Assembly: GCA_010909165.1 (NCBI GenBank) | Contig: VJWM01000172.1 | Coordinates: 451,777 to 515,776, forward strand | Length of the DNA: 64,000 bases | Reading direction: 5' to 3' | Origin: Anthoceros angustus | Taxonomy: Eukaryota > Streptophyta > Anthocerotopsida > Anthocerotales > Anthocerotaceae | Part shown: piece after piece, positions 20,917 to 33,005 of the stretch | How the letters are laid out: each line of letters begins with the position of its first letter | Position numbering within the stretch: the stretch's first letter is position 1 | Position numbers and translations under genes: made by a program | Notes under the pieces: generated by a model | Told to the model about the DNA's origin: nothing | Databases searched by the model: none | What the model saw: the letters and a program-made list of their open reading frames with translations, nothing else

Positions 20917-23203
20917 CGATGAAGTGGTTGACACCAAACCTTGTTGTCACGAGACATACCTCAACATCCAGTCACAAGTCGCCATGCAGCCTATTGCAGC
21001 CCTAGGCTTGGATTTTCAAGTTCATCAAGGATTTTGCCAAGAAGGCGGCCTCGTTGATAGCTTGACCAAGAAGGACATGCCCTTCAAATGGACAGAGCCA
21101 AGGCATGAAGCCTTTCGTTGAAGGATAGCTTGGTGAGCGCACCAACACTACAACCACCGATTAAAAACCGTTCCATGTGTACGTAGATGTGTTGCCACGC
21201 TATTGGGACTATCTTAAGCCGGAAGACGAGAAGCGGATCATCCAATTTTCTAGGGGCAACTTATGGATCCGAGAGAAATTATTCAACCACCGAGGGAAGG
21301 TCTTAGCATCATATACTCTTGTAAGAAGTTTAGACACTACATGCTTGCTAAGGTGACGTTCCATGTCGACCATTTTGTGTTAAAGTACCTTGTGAACAAG
21401 CTAGATTTATCGTGAAGGATTGCTAGGTGGGTCCTGTGCGCAAGAGTTTGATTTTGATGTAGAAACCGGCGAAGCAACATATGAATGCCATTGTCTCGAA
21501 AATTGGAAAATGGAAAATGGATGGCCAGCGACGCCCCATTTACGAGGAGCTAGGAGTTGAGTTAGGGGAGAGGATCATGAGCAAAGTACACATTTGATTG
21601 AGTCAAGAGAGGTGTATGACCAAATGTCTCGTGGAAGGGTTTTGTGCGTGATTTGCCGCAGGAGGACGATCTAGGAGTTCGAGATGAAGTAAAAGCAGCG
21701 CATGGGTGCAAGGAGGAGCAAGGTATGCTCTTTAAGTGGAAGGGCTGCAAGTGGAGGCCACAACGTTGGCAAAAGGATGTGGAGAAACAAATAAGAAATC
21801 GCAATTTGAAGGAAGGAGAGGTGGCACACAAAATGGTGTGCCTCATGAGGAGGTGTGTGCTGGAGTCTAGAAGCGAGGTAGCTCCGCATTGGTGGTGTAT
21901 ATGGAGAAGGATTGTGAGAAACCACACTTAAAAGAGTGCTTGCGTGGAGTGCAAGAAGAGCCGAGTCCACGGTCGATTAAGTGCCGCTGAAAAAGCAATG
22001 TGAGGAGATCGCCAGAGCGCGTCCGGGCTAGTGAGACTAGGCAGCATAGAGATGAAGAGGCGCGATGGCGCCGAGATGAGGTGTCGATGGCCTCGCAGTG
22101 CTGCAGCCGACGCCGCAGAAGGAGCTGGTTTTGCAAGCCAAGTAGAGGCGCAGTGGCCACAGACCGACATCCCCTAGTGGGCAAACTAGAGGGGACGAGG
22201 TACATGGGAAGAGGAGGTCGAGCGTGAAGGACTCCCATGTCCACGATTTGCTAACGGTGAGGTACGAAGATTCTTAGAGCACGGATCATGCCTAATGGTT
22301 TGTCAAGGAAGGGTGCTGTTGTTCCTTACAAACTGCGCCTTATTGTCTACAGATGGGGTCTCATAAGCTTGGTCCGGATGGGAAGATCCAGGTTGTTTGG
22401 AAGAGAAGGAAGCTACTCTCATCATAGAAGCTTTGCATGCGTAAGAGGCCGGAGGCCATTATTTTGTACAAATTACGATGAAGGAGATCCTAGATGCGGG
22501 TTTTGGTGGGCCAGAGGGATGTGTGTGGGATTTTGTTGAGGTGTGATGCATTCCAGCGGGTTGGGAGGCCGACTTTGTCAACACAATGGCCTCATACTTA
22601 TATCCTACCTTTGGCACCTTTCGAGAAGTGGGGCAGACTTTGTGGGTCCCATCAGCCGCCACAAAATGGACAAGGCAATATATTTTGGTGGATACGGACA
22701 TCGCACAAAATGGCAGGCCAAGCAACAAGGAAGGATGATGCACCAAGAGAGTGGCAAAGTTTCTCTTGAGAACATCGAACGGTATGGGTGTCCTTTGGGT
22801 GGCCATGATAGGGGAACTCATTTCTCAACTCGGTGATTGAGTCTTTACCTCCTACCTCAATATCCTGATCGAAAGACAACTCCTTACAATCCCAAGGCAA
22901 ATGGTTTGACGGAGAACACGAATGGTTTGTTGTGTACAATCTTGACCAAGGTAATCACACTCACATGTATGATTGGGACACCATCTGCTTTGTGGGCCTA
23001 CAGATGGAGAAGGTGACCACCAAGAAGACTCCCTATTATTTAACGTCGTAGAAGAGGGGCCCGGGTTCGTTGTTGTATCCTCCCTTCGAATTTCCTTGAC
23101 GTCAAACCTCAACTCCTCATGAGTTTGGATGCACAATCAATACTCTATTGATCCTATCCGACTTGTAATATATGGAGGAAGTCGACCAGCACATGGTGTT
23201 TGA
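20917..23203 (+). pseudogene. Unit D: Ty3/gypsy pol remnant
   Basis: RT connection at about 21018-21160 reads FIKDFAKKAASL then TKKDMPFKWTEPRHEAF in one frame. RNase H at about 21170-21520 is broken at ttattcaaccaccgagggaagg (the TEREGL block has lost bases). Integrase zinc region is at about 22240-22560 (CDAFQRVGRP in the 22494-22769 frame). Core at 22620-23050 has lost the WGIDF Asp context through a small gap (gtggggcagactttg). The tail KTTPYNPKANGLTENTNG is encoded around 22875-22925. Confidence 0.87.
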
Positions 23204-24376
23204 CTGGAGGATGAACTACTGGGACTCGTGGAGACATGAGATCCCTACCACCGCATCCAATATATCATATCGAGCCACTTGATTTGTGAAATCATTTGAG
23301 TAATCCACGATCTATTACAACATCCGGAAGACCAAGCGCTTTCAAAATCTCGGATCGAATCACTTGAGTTGCCAAAGTATTTGAGTACTCCATTTGATCC
23401 ATCACAAAATATGAATGAGCTATGCATTTATAGTTGAAACTTGGGTAAATATAGACTTGAAGATGGTTTTGTTCTCGATGATATATTATGAATTATCGAT
23501 AAGTTTTTTATTTTGTTAGTAATTATAGTATATTTAATATTGATATTATAACAAAACATCATCATAAACATCACAAAAATATTTCCAAGAGATATTATGC
23601 ATAATCGGTATAACGTTGTTTTACCATTAACTTATAGAATTATCAAAAACTATACCAAAGATAGACGTGGAAGATATATTACAAATAACCTTCTCGATCA
23701 CTAGATAAAAGAACGGAAGTAATTTGGCATAAAAGAAGGTAAACATAGTAAATATAGAAAGTGGATAAGAGTAAAAGTAATTATTGGGGTAGTTTAGGTA
23801 AATATAATGGGGCATGAAGCAATGAACTCTGAGGTAGGATGGGCACTTAGTAGCGGTGGATCACCGACAAGTGCCCTATAAATTCAGATGTCGCAAAATC
23901 TCTTGGAAATATTGTTTGTGATGTTTATGATGATGTTTTGTTATAATATCAATATGAAATATACTATAATTTACTAACAAAATAAAAAAATTATCGATAA
24001 TTCATAATATATCATCGAGAACAAAACCATCTTCAAGTCTATATATGTATGGTCCCTACACACAAATCACAAATCTATCTTCATATATCTATTTCAATCT
24101 TACGAAAGGATTCTCATTTTGTTGTCTACAATGATTCCAAGTTTGCGATCTATGGCTATGATGATGTTTGTGATGCTATCTTTGCTTAGCATCAATTTTG
24201 TGTCGCAAGATTGCTAAGAAATTATAATTCTTTTATATGTGTGTATTCCATGTATTAAAATTCCATTTTAGATATGTATATTATGTTGCTCTCAACTAGC
24301 TAGTTTATATTGCATGTGTTGTTAAATCGTGGTTGATGTAGAAAAACAAAGGGAATTCGGACTACGTTTCTGGTCC
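23204..24376 (+). repeat. Unit D: post-pol tail and AT-rich hairpin block
   Basis: Arms at 23449-23596 and 23896-24044, spacer about 299 bp. The hydrophobic ORF start lies near 24151. Confidence 0.87.
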
Positions 24377-24706
24377 CGATCCCCATCCATCTCCCCATTT
24401 TCACCCTCGCAAAGCCGGACTACGTTTCGGTCTAGATCCTCATCCATCTCCCCATTTTTACCCTCCCAGCCGGACTACGTACTTCCGGTCCGGATCCTCA
24501 TCCATCTCCCCATTTTTCCCTCTGCAGCCGGACTACGTACTTCGGTCCAGATCCTCATCCATCTCCCCATTTTTCCCTCTGCAAAGCCGGACTATGTACT
24601 TCCGGTCCGGATCCTCATCCATCTCCCCATTTTTCCCTCTGCAAAGCCGGACTATGTACTTCTGGTCCAGATCCTCATCCATCACCCCCAAATTTTGGTA
24701 TCCCTC
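24377..24706 (+). repeat. Unit D: minisatellite, 5 copies plus end variant
   Basis: This is the cleanest copy set. The fourth and fifth copies share ccctctgcaaagccggactatgtacttc with a 60-bp period, so each copy encodes a 20-residue repeat (in one frame ILIHLPIFPSAKPDYVLPVR). The 147-residue ORF at 24329-24772 runs through all copies but has no coding evidence beyond the period. Confidence 0.95.
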
Positions 24707-25766
24707 CCAAGAATAAGAAGTTGGTATAAGGGAGCACAGAATGAAGATATCTATGGGAACGCAATTGGCTAGATTGTCTATGTTAGCTCTGGTTGTTGGT
24801 AGGGATTTCTACTTCCCTTTGTGTAGGGATTGTTATCCCTTCTTCTCTGCTTCGGTGGTCTTGCTCTATGTGCAGCCCTAGTATATATTTGTTGTGGGGA
24901 TATGCTTGTGCCTCTCGATGGGGCTTTAGGAGGTGAAATTCTCTTCTTTTATAAAGCATTAAAAATTTTGGTGTAACAAAAGTTACTCTCAACCTTACGG
25001 TCTCTAATGCTCACGACGGCACGAATAATGAGGCGCCGTTGAAGGAACAGTCGTGCATCAGGTCTAGTCGAATGCTCCAACTCTTGGAATCCGACAACGG
25101 TGGTTGGCCCCCGGATGGATGCTAGCACATTCAAAAATCCGGAGAGATAAATCAATTCAAGAAGGATCCGCTTGAGCATACTCCTCTTACAATCGCATGT
25201 CACAACGAGTTATCCGAATGGCTAATAAGAGGCGGTAACTTATCCTAGCTAGCAAGCTTGTTCGAGTTCGCGATGTGTGCCTCGAGTACATGTAGCTCTA
25301 GAAGCATCTCCACAAGCCTTCACGAACCACAAGCATTTCCAGACCTTCCATATCAAGAACCTTTTGCGACTCGGAGATCGAACATCTTGGATTGTCATGC
25401 AAAGAACCAATTCAAGTGCAACATTTACATAGCGATTACTCACAATTGCTTGCTTGAAGCAAGAGGACTTCAAAGAAGAGCTTAACTAGTTGCACCTCCA
25501 CAAGCCTTCGAACCCAGGCACGCACTTCAGGACCTTCCTCGTCAAGAAGCTTTTGCCCGACTCTTGAGACTAAACATCACGGATTGTTGTGCAACAAACC
25601 AATTCAAGTACAACATTTACATAGCGATTGTTCACAATTGCTAGCTTGAAGCAAGAGGACTTCAAAGAAGAGCGTAATTGGTTGCACCTACACTCCAATT
25701 ACCGTCATTCTACCCTCATGTGCAAGCTAAAGATGAATAAAGCGTGTATGCTGCATGATACATCGA
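24707..25766 (+). repeat. Unit D/E connector with direct-repeat doublet
   Basis: The doublet is at 25294-25685, with its second copy from about 25495. Before it, the stretch tcgaatgctccaactcttggaatcc...gagagataaatcaattcaag (about 25068-25165) is conserved in every connector except that of unit J/K, where it is altered. Confidence 0.84.
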
Positions 25767-28132
25767 TGAAGTGGTTGACACCAAACCTTGTTGTCACGGA
25801 GACATACCTCAACATCCGTTCTCACAAGCTCGCTTATGGCTATGTGCAGCCCTAGGCTTGGATTTTCAAGTTCATCAAGGATTTTGCCAAGAAGGCGGCC
25901 TCGTTAGCTTGATTTGACCAGAAGGACATGCCCTTCAAATGGAGAGCCAAGGCATGAAGCCTTTCAGTTGAAGGATAGCTTGGTGAGCGCTAACACTACA
26001 CAACCACCGATTGGAAAAACCGTTCCATGTATGCGTAGATGTGAAACGCTATTGGGACTATCTTAAGCCGGATGACGAGAAGAAGCGGGATCATCCAATT
26101 TTCTATCTTTGGCGGGCAACTTATGGATCCGAGAGAAATTATTCAACCACCGAGAGGGAAGGTCTTAGCATCATATACTCTTGTAAGAAGTTTAGACACT
26201 ACATGCTTGCTTGTAAGGTGACGTTCCATGTCGACCATTTTGTGTTAAAGTACCTTGTGAACAAGCTAGATTTATCGGGAAGGATTGCTAGGTGGGTCCT
26301 GTTGCAAGAGTTTGATTTTGATGTAGAAACCGGCCAAGGAAGCAACATATGAATGCCAATTTTGTTGCCTCGAAAATTGGAAAATGGAAAATGGATTGTG
26401 GCCATGATGACGTCCCATTTCCGACGAGGAGCTAGTAGCGATGGCGGTTAGGGGAGAGGATCATGAGCAAAGTACACATTTGATTGAGGTCAGCAAGAGG
26501 GTGTGTAAGGACCAAATGTGTGGAAGGGGTTTTGTGCGGATTTTGCTTTGGGAGGACGATCTAGGAGTTCGAGATGAAGTAAAGAGCAGCATGGGTGCAA
26601 GGAGGAGCAAGGTATGCTCTTTAAGTGGAAGGGCTGCAAGTGGAGGCCACAAGCGTTAAAAAGGATGTGGAGAAACAGCAAGAAATCGCAATTTGATTTT
26701 GAAGGAGAGGTGGCACACAAAATGGTGTGCCTCATGAGGAGGTGTGTGCGCTGGAGTCTAGAAGGAGGTAGCTCCGCATTGGTGGTGTATATGGAGAAGG
26801 ATTGTGGAGAAACCACACTCAAAGAGTGCTTGCGTGGAGCGCAAGAAGAGCGTCGACAAGTCCACGGTCGATTGCGTAAGTGGCTGCCGTGAAAACGCAG
26901 CAATGTGAGGAGATCGCCAGAGCGCGTCCGGGGCTAGTCATGAGACTAGGCATAGAGATGAAGAGGATGGCGCGAGAGATGAGCGGTCGATGGCTGCAGG
27001 CACAGTGCGCCAGCCGACGCCGCAGAAGGAGCTGGTTTTGCAAGCCAAGTAGAGGCGAGGCTGTACAGACCGCATCCCTAGTGGGGCAAACTAGAGGGGA
27101 CGGCGAGGTACATGGGAAGAGGAGGTCGGGCGTGAAGGACTCCCATGTCCACGGTATTTGCTAAGCGGTGAGGTCTGAAGATTCTTAGAGCACGGATCAT
27201 GCCTAATGGTTTGTCAAGGAAGGGCGTCTTGTTGTTCCTTACAAATAGCGCCTTATTGTCTACGAGATGGGGTCTCATACAAGCTTGGTGGATGGGAAGA
27301 TCCGAGGTTGTTTGGAAGAGAAGGAAGCTACTCTCATCATAGAAGCTTTGCATGCGAGAGGCCGGAGGCCATTATTTGGTACAAATTACGATGAAGGAGA
27401 TCCTAGATGGGGTTTTGGTGGGCCACGATGCGAGGGATGTGTGGGATTTTGTTGGAGGTGTGATGCATTCCAGCGGGTTGGGAGGCCGACTTTGTCAACA
27501 CAATGGCCTCATACTTATATCCTACCTTTGGCACCTTTCGAGAAGTGGGGCATAGACTTTGTGGGTCCCATCGGGCCCACAAAATGGACAAAGAATATAT
27601 TTTGGTGGATACGGACTCGCACAAAATGGCGAGGAAGCAACAAGGAAGGATGATGCACCAAGAGTGGCAAAGTTTCTCTTTGAGAACATCGTAACTTCGG
27701 TATGGGTGTCCTTTGGGCTGATAGGGGAACTCATTTTCTCAACTCGGTGATTGAGTCTTTTACCTCCTACCTCAATATCCCAGATCGAAAGACAACTCCT
27801 TACAATCCCAAGGCAAATGGTTTGACGGAGAACACGAATGGTTTGTTGTGTACAATCTTGACCAAGGTAATCATCACTCACATGTATGATTGGGACACCA
27901 AATTGCATTCGGGCCAGGGCCTACAGAGGGAGAAGGTGACCACCAAGAAGACTCCCTATTATTTAACGACGTAGAAGAGGGGCGATGTCGGGTTGTTCGT
28001 ATCCTCCCCTTCGAATTTCCTCGACGTCAAACCTCAACTCCTCATGAGTTTGGATGCACAATCTAATAATTCTATTGATCCTATCGACTTGTAATATATG
28101 GAGGAAGTCGACCAGCACATGGTGTTTGACAC
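25767..28132 (+). pseudogene. Unit E: Ty3/gypsy pol remnant (clearest RNase H)
   Basis: RNase H is open over 26011-26352 (113 residues), with PFHVCVDV (first Asp), RNYSTTEREGLSIIYSCKKF (Glu), VTFHVDHFVLKYLVNK (Asp) and GRIARWVLLQEFDFDVET. This is the standard Ty3/gypsy RNase H layout, although a gap after VDV removes the usual DAS-fAiGaVL block. The integrase zinc region contains HARDVWDF. The core Asp context GIDFVGP is at about 27550-27570. The 90-residue ORF 27702-27974 holds DRGTHFLNSVIESF, KTTPYNPKANGLTENTNG and EKVTTKKTPYYL. Frames change at least four times along the gene. Confidence 0.92.
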
Positions 28133-29327
28133 GGAGGATGAACTATGGGACTCCGTGGAGACAGATCCCTACGACCAAGCGCATCCAATATATCATATCG
28201 AGCCACTTGATTTGTGAAATCATTTGAGTAATCCACGATCTATTACAACATCCGGAAGACCAAGCGCTTTCAAAATCTCGGATCGAATCACTTGAGTTGC
28301 CAAAGTATTTGAGTACTCCATTTGATCCATCACAAAATATGAATGAGCTATGCATTTATAGTTGAAACTTGGGTAAATATAGACTTGAAGATGGTTTTGT
28401 TCTCGATGATATATTATGAATTATCGATAAGTTTTTTTATTTTGTTAGTAAATTATAGTATATTTAATATTGATATTATAACAAAACATCATCATAAACA
28501 TCACAAAAATATTTCCAAGAGATATTCATAATCGGTATAACGTTGTTTTACCATTAACTTATAGAATTATCAAAAACTATACCAAAGATAGACGTGGAAG
28601 ATATATTACAAATAACCTTCTCGATCACTAGATAAAACTGTAACGGGAAGTAATTTGGCATAAAAGAAGGTAAACATAGTAAATATAGAAAGTGGATAAG
28701 AGTAAAAGTAATTATTGGGGTAGTTTAGAGTAAATATAATGGGGCATGATAAAAGCAACAGTAACTCTTCGGAGGTAGGATGGGCACTGTTAGTAGCGGT
28801 GGATCACCGACAAGTGCCCTATACAAATTCAGATGTCGCAAAATCTCTTGGAAATATTGTTTGTGATGTTTATGATGATGTTTTTGTTATAATATCAATA
28901 TGAAATATACTATAATTTACTAACAAAATAAAAATTATCGATAATTCATAATATATCATCGAGAACAAAACCATCTTCAAGTCTATATATGTATGGTCCC
29001 TACACACAAATCACAAATCTATCTTCATATATCTATTTCAATCTTACGAAAGGATTCTCATTTTGTTGTCTACAATGATTCCAAGTTTGCCCGATCTATG
29101 GCTATGATGATGTTTGTGATGCTATCTTTGCTTAGCATCAATTTTGTGTCGACAAGATTGCTAAGAGGTATTATAATTCTTTTATATGTGTGTATTCCAT
29201 GTATTAAAATTCCATTTTAGATATGTATATTATGTTGCTCTCAACTAGCTAGTTTATGTTGCGATGTGTTGTTAAATCCGGTTGATGTAGAAAAAACAAA
29301 GGGAATTCGGACCACGATTTCCGGTCC
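28133..29327 (+). repeat. Unit E: post-pol tail and AT-rich hairpin block
   Basis: Arms at 28377-28526 and 28842-28988, spacer 315 bp. This is the reference copy for the hairpin. Arm-specific differences shared by all well-preserved units are atttaatattg on the left against caatatgaaatat on the right, and gataagttttttta against taaaaattatcgat. The ORF MAMMMFVMLSLLSINFVSTR... (about 29098-29220) is complete here. Confidence 0.93.
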
Positions 29328-29640
29328 CGATCCCCATCCATCTCCCCATTTTCACCCTCGCAAAGCCGGACTCACGTACTTCTGGTCTAGATCCTCATCC
29401 ATCTCCCCATTTTACCCTCTGCCCGACTACGATTTCCCGGTCCGGATCCTCATCCATCTCCCCATTTTTGTACCACTTCTGGTCCGGATCCTCATCCATC
29501 TCCCCATTTTTCCCTCTGCAAAGCCGGACTATGTACTTCTGGTCCAGATCCTCATCCATCTCCCCATTTTTCCCTCCAAAGCCGGACTATGTACTTCTGG
29601 TCCAGGATCCTCATCCATCACCCCCAAATTTTGGTATCCC
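29328..29640 (+). repeat. Unit E: minisatellite, 5 copies plus end variant
   Basis: Copy starts at about 29328, 29390, 29445, 29485 and 29547, with the end variant at 29607. The third copy is shortened: catttttgtaccacttctggtccgg lacks the ccctctgcaaagccggact stretch. Confidence 0.93.
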
Positions 29641-30684
29641 TCCCAAGAATAAGAAGTTGGTATAACGGAATGAAGATATCTATGGGAACAATTGGCTAGA
29701 TTGTCTATGTTAGCTCGTTGTTGGTAGGATTTCTACTTCCCTTTGTGTAGGGATTATCCCTTCTTCTCTGTTCGTGGTCCATTGTTCTTATGTGCAGCCC
29801 TAGTATATATTTGTTGTGGGGATATGCTTGTGCCTCTCGATGGGGCTTTAGGAGGTGAAATTCTCTTCTTTTATAAAGCATTAAAAATTTTGGTGTAACA
29901 AAGTTACTCTCAACCTTACGGCCTCTAATGCTCGCCGCACAAGTACGAACAATGAGCGCTCGCCGTTGAGCTGAACTGAGCTTTCGTGCTAGTCGAATGC
30001 TCCAACTCTTGGAATCCGACAACGGTGGTTGGCCCTGCCGATGGATGCTAGCACATTCAAAAATCCAGAGAGATAAATCAATTCAAGAAGGATCCGGCTT
30101 GAGCATACTCCTCTTACAATCGCATGTCACAACGAGTTATCTCGAATGGCTAATAAGAGGCGGTAACTTATCCTAGCTAGCAAGCTTGTTCGAGTTCGAT
30201 GCCTGAGTACATGTAGCTCTAGAAGCATCTCCACAAGCCTTCAACCACAAGCATTTCCAGACCTTCCATATCAAGAACCTTTTGCAGTCGACTCGTGAGA
30301 TGAACATCTTGGATTGCCGTGCGAAACCAATTCAAGTGCAACATTTACATAGCGATTACTCACAATTGCTTGCTTGAAGCAAGAGCAAGGACTTCAAGAA
30401 GAGCTTAACTAGTTGCACCTCCACAAGCCTTCGAACCCGGAGGCACGCACTTCGGGACCTTCCTCAAAGAAGCTTTTGGCCCGACTCTTGAGACTAAACA
30501 TCACGGATTGTTGTGCAACAAACCAATTCAAGTACAACATTTACATAGCGATTGTTCACAATTGCTAGCTTGAAGCGTGGACTTCAAGAAGAGCGTAATT
30601 GGTTGCACCTACACTCCAATTACCAGTCATTCTACCCTCATGTGCTAAAGATGAATAAAGCGTGTATGCTCCGCATGATACGAT
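29641..30684 (+). repeat. Unit E/F connector with direct-repeat doublet
   Basis: The doublet is at 30227-30602, with its second copy from about 30416. Here the sequence after ttggtata is shortened (ttggtataacggaatgaag). Confidence 0.83.
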
Positions 30685-33005
30685 GAAGTGGTTGACACCA
30701 AACCTTGTTGTCACGGAGACATACCTCAACATCCAGTTCTCACAAGCTCCACAGACTATTGCAGCCCTAGGCTTGGATTTTCAAGTTCATCAAGGATTTT
30801 GCCAAGAAGGCGGCCTCTGACGCAGCTTGACCAAGAAGGACATGCCCTTCAAATGGGGAGCCAAGGCATGAAGCCTTTCGGATTGAAGGATAGCTTGGTG
30901 AGCACTCAACACTACAACCACCGAAAAACCGTTCCATGTATGCGTAGATGAATCGCTTACGCTATTGGGACTATCTTAAGCCGAAGGACGAGAAGAAGGG
31001 ATCATCCAATTTTCTATCTTTGGCAGGCAACTTATGGATGCCGAGAGAAATTATTCAACCACCGAGAGGGAAGGTCTTAGCATCATATACTCTTGTAAGA
31101 AGTTTAGACACTACATGCTTGCTTGTAAGGTGACGTTCCATGTCGACCATTTTGTGTTAAAGTACCTTGTGAACAAGCTAGATTTATCGGGAAGGATTGC
31201 TAGGTGGGTCTGCTGTGCAAGAGTTTGATTTTGATGTAGAAACCACAAGGAAGCAACATATGAATGCCAATTTTGTTGCCGTCTGGAAAATGGAAAATGG
31301 ATTGTTAATTGATGACGTCCCATTTCCGACGAGGAGCTAGTAGTGAGCGCGGTTAGGGGAGAGGATTGTGAGCAAAGTACACATTTGATTGAGTGTGTGG
31401 CAAGAGGTGTGGCGAAGGACCAAATGTCTGTGGAAGGGTTTTGTGCAGGATTTCCGCAGGAGGACGATCTAGGAGTTCGAGATGAAGGAAAAAGAGCAGA
31501 TGGGTGCAAGGAGGAGCAAGGTATGCTCTTTAAGTGGAAGGGCTGCAAGTGGAGGCCACAACGTTGGCAAAAGGATGTGGAGAAACAGAAGAAATCGCAA
31601 TTTGAAGGAAGGAGAGGTGGCACACAAAATGGTGTGCCTCATGAGGAGGTGTGTGGCTGGAGTCTAGGCGGAGGTAGCTCCGCATTGGTGGTGTATATGG
31701 AGAAGGATTGTGGAGAAACCACACCTCAAGAGTGCTTGCGGAGCGAAGAAAGAGCGTCGGCAAGTCCACGGTCGATGCGTAAGTGGCCGGGAAAACGCAG
31801 CAATGTGAGGAGATCGCTGCTAGGCGCGTCTCAGCTGCGAGACTAGGCAGCATAGAGATGAAGAGGCGCGATGGCGAGAGATGAGCGGTCGATGGCTGCG
31901 CAGGCTGCCAGCGGGCGCCCGCAGGAAGGAGCTGGTTTTGCAAGCGAGAGGCGCATGTGGCCAGAAGACATCCCTAGTGGGCAAACTAGAGGGGGACGCG
32001 AGTGTACATGGGAAGAGGAGGTCGGAGTGAAGGACTCCCATGTCCACAGATTTGCAAAGCGGTGAGGTCTGAAGATTCTTAGAGCACGGATCATGCCTAA
32101 TGGTTTGTCAAGGGAAGGGCGTCTGTTGTTCCTCACAAAAGCGCTTATTGTCTGAGATGGGGTCTCATACAAGCTTGGTGGATGGGAAGATCCGAGGTTG
32201 TTTGGAAGAGAAGGAAGCTACTCATCATAGAAGCTTTGCATGCGAAGAGGCCGGAGGCCATTATTTGGTACAAATTACGATGAAGGAGATCCTAGATGGG
32301 GTTTTGGTGGGCCACGATGCGAGGGATGTGTGGGATTTTGTTCGAGGTGTGATGCATTCCAAGCGGGTTGGGAGGCCGACTTTGTCAACACAATGGCCTC
32401 ATATATCCTACCTTTGGCACCTTTCGAAGTGGGGCATAGACTTTGTGGGTCCCATCAGCCGCCCACAAAATGGACAAGCAATATATTTTGGTGGATACGG
32501 ACTCGCACAAAATGGCGAGGCCAAGCAACAAGGAAGGATGATGCACCAAGAGTGGCAAAGTTTCTCTTTGAGAACATCGTAACTTCGATGGGTGTCCTTT
32601 GAGTCGGCCGATAGGGGAACTCATTTTCTCAACTCGGTGATTGAGTCTTTACCTCCTACCTCAATATCCGATCGAAGACAACTCCTTACAATCCCAAGGC
32701 AAATGGTTTGACGGAGAACACGAATGGTTTTGTTGTGTACAATCTTGACCAAGGTAATCACTCACATGTATGATTGGGACACCAAATTGCATCTGGGCCA
32801 TCTGTGATGGGAGAAGGTGACCACCAAGAAGACTCCTATTATTTAATGTACGAGAAGAGGGGCACGATGTCGGGTTGTTCAGTATCCTCCCCTTAATTTC
32901 CCTTGACGTCAAACCTCAACTCCTCATGAGTTTGGATGCACAATCTTAACTCTATTGATCCTATCGACTTGTAATATATGGAGGAAGTCGATACATGGTG
33001 TTTGA
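30685..33005 (+). pseudogene. Unit F: Ty3/gypsy pol remnant (long integrase N-terminal ORF)
   Basis: RT connection at about 30780-30920. RNase H piece 31034-31228 has TTEREGLSIIYS to GRIARWV with the Glu and second Asp contexts. The 160-residue ORF 32100-32582 covers the integrase zinc region and first core block: GGHYLV, GVLVGHDARDVWDFV, then WGIDFVGPI. Cys residues of the zinc site are disrupted (DFVRGVMHSKRVGRP replaces the RRCDAFQRVGRP of other units). The core C-terminus lies at 32610-32860. Confidence 0.9.

Noticed and set aside
24377-24706. The regularly repeated 60-bp units as a CRISPR-like array
   Set aside because: Copies are contiguous tandem repeats without unique spacers, in plant repeat DNA, with no cas genes.
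28377-28988. The inverted arms as terminal inverted repeats of a Mutator-like or foldback transposon
   Set aside because: No target duplication flanks the arms, no transposase is present, and the arms are found at the same place in every unit, so there is no evidence of independent transposition.
31843-32172. Many 60-170 codon minus-strand ORFs opposite pol (for example 31111-31623, 50703-51302)
   Set aside because: They are shadows of the conserved + strand pol sequence. They differ between units through frameshifts and match no family I recognise.
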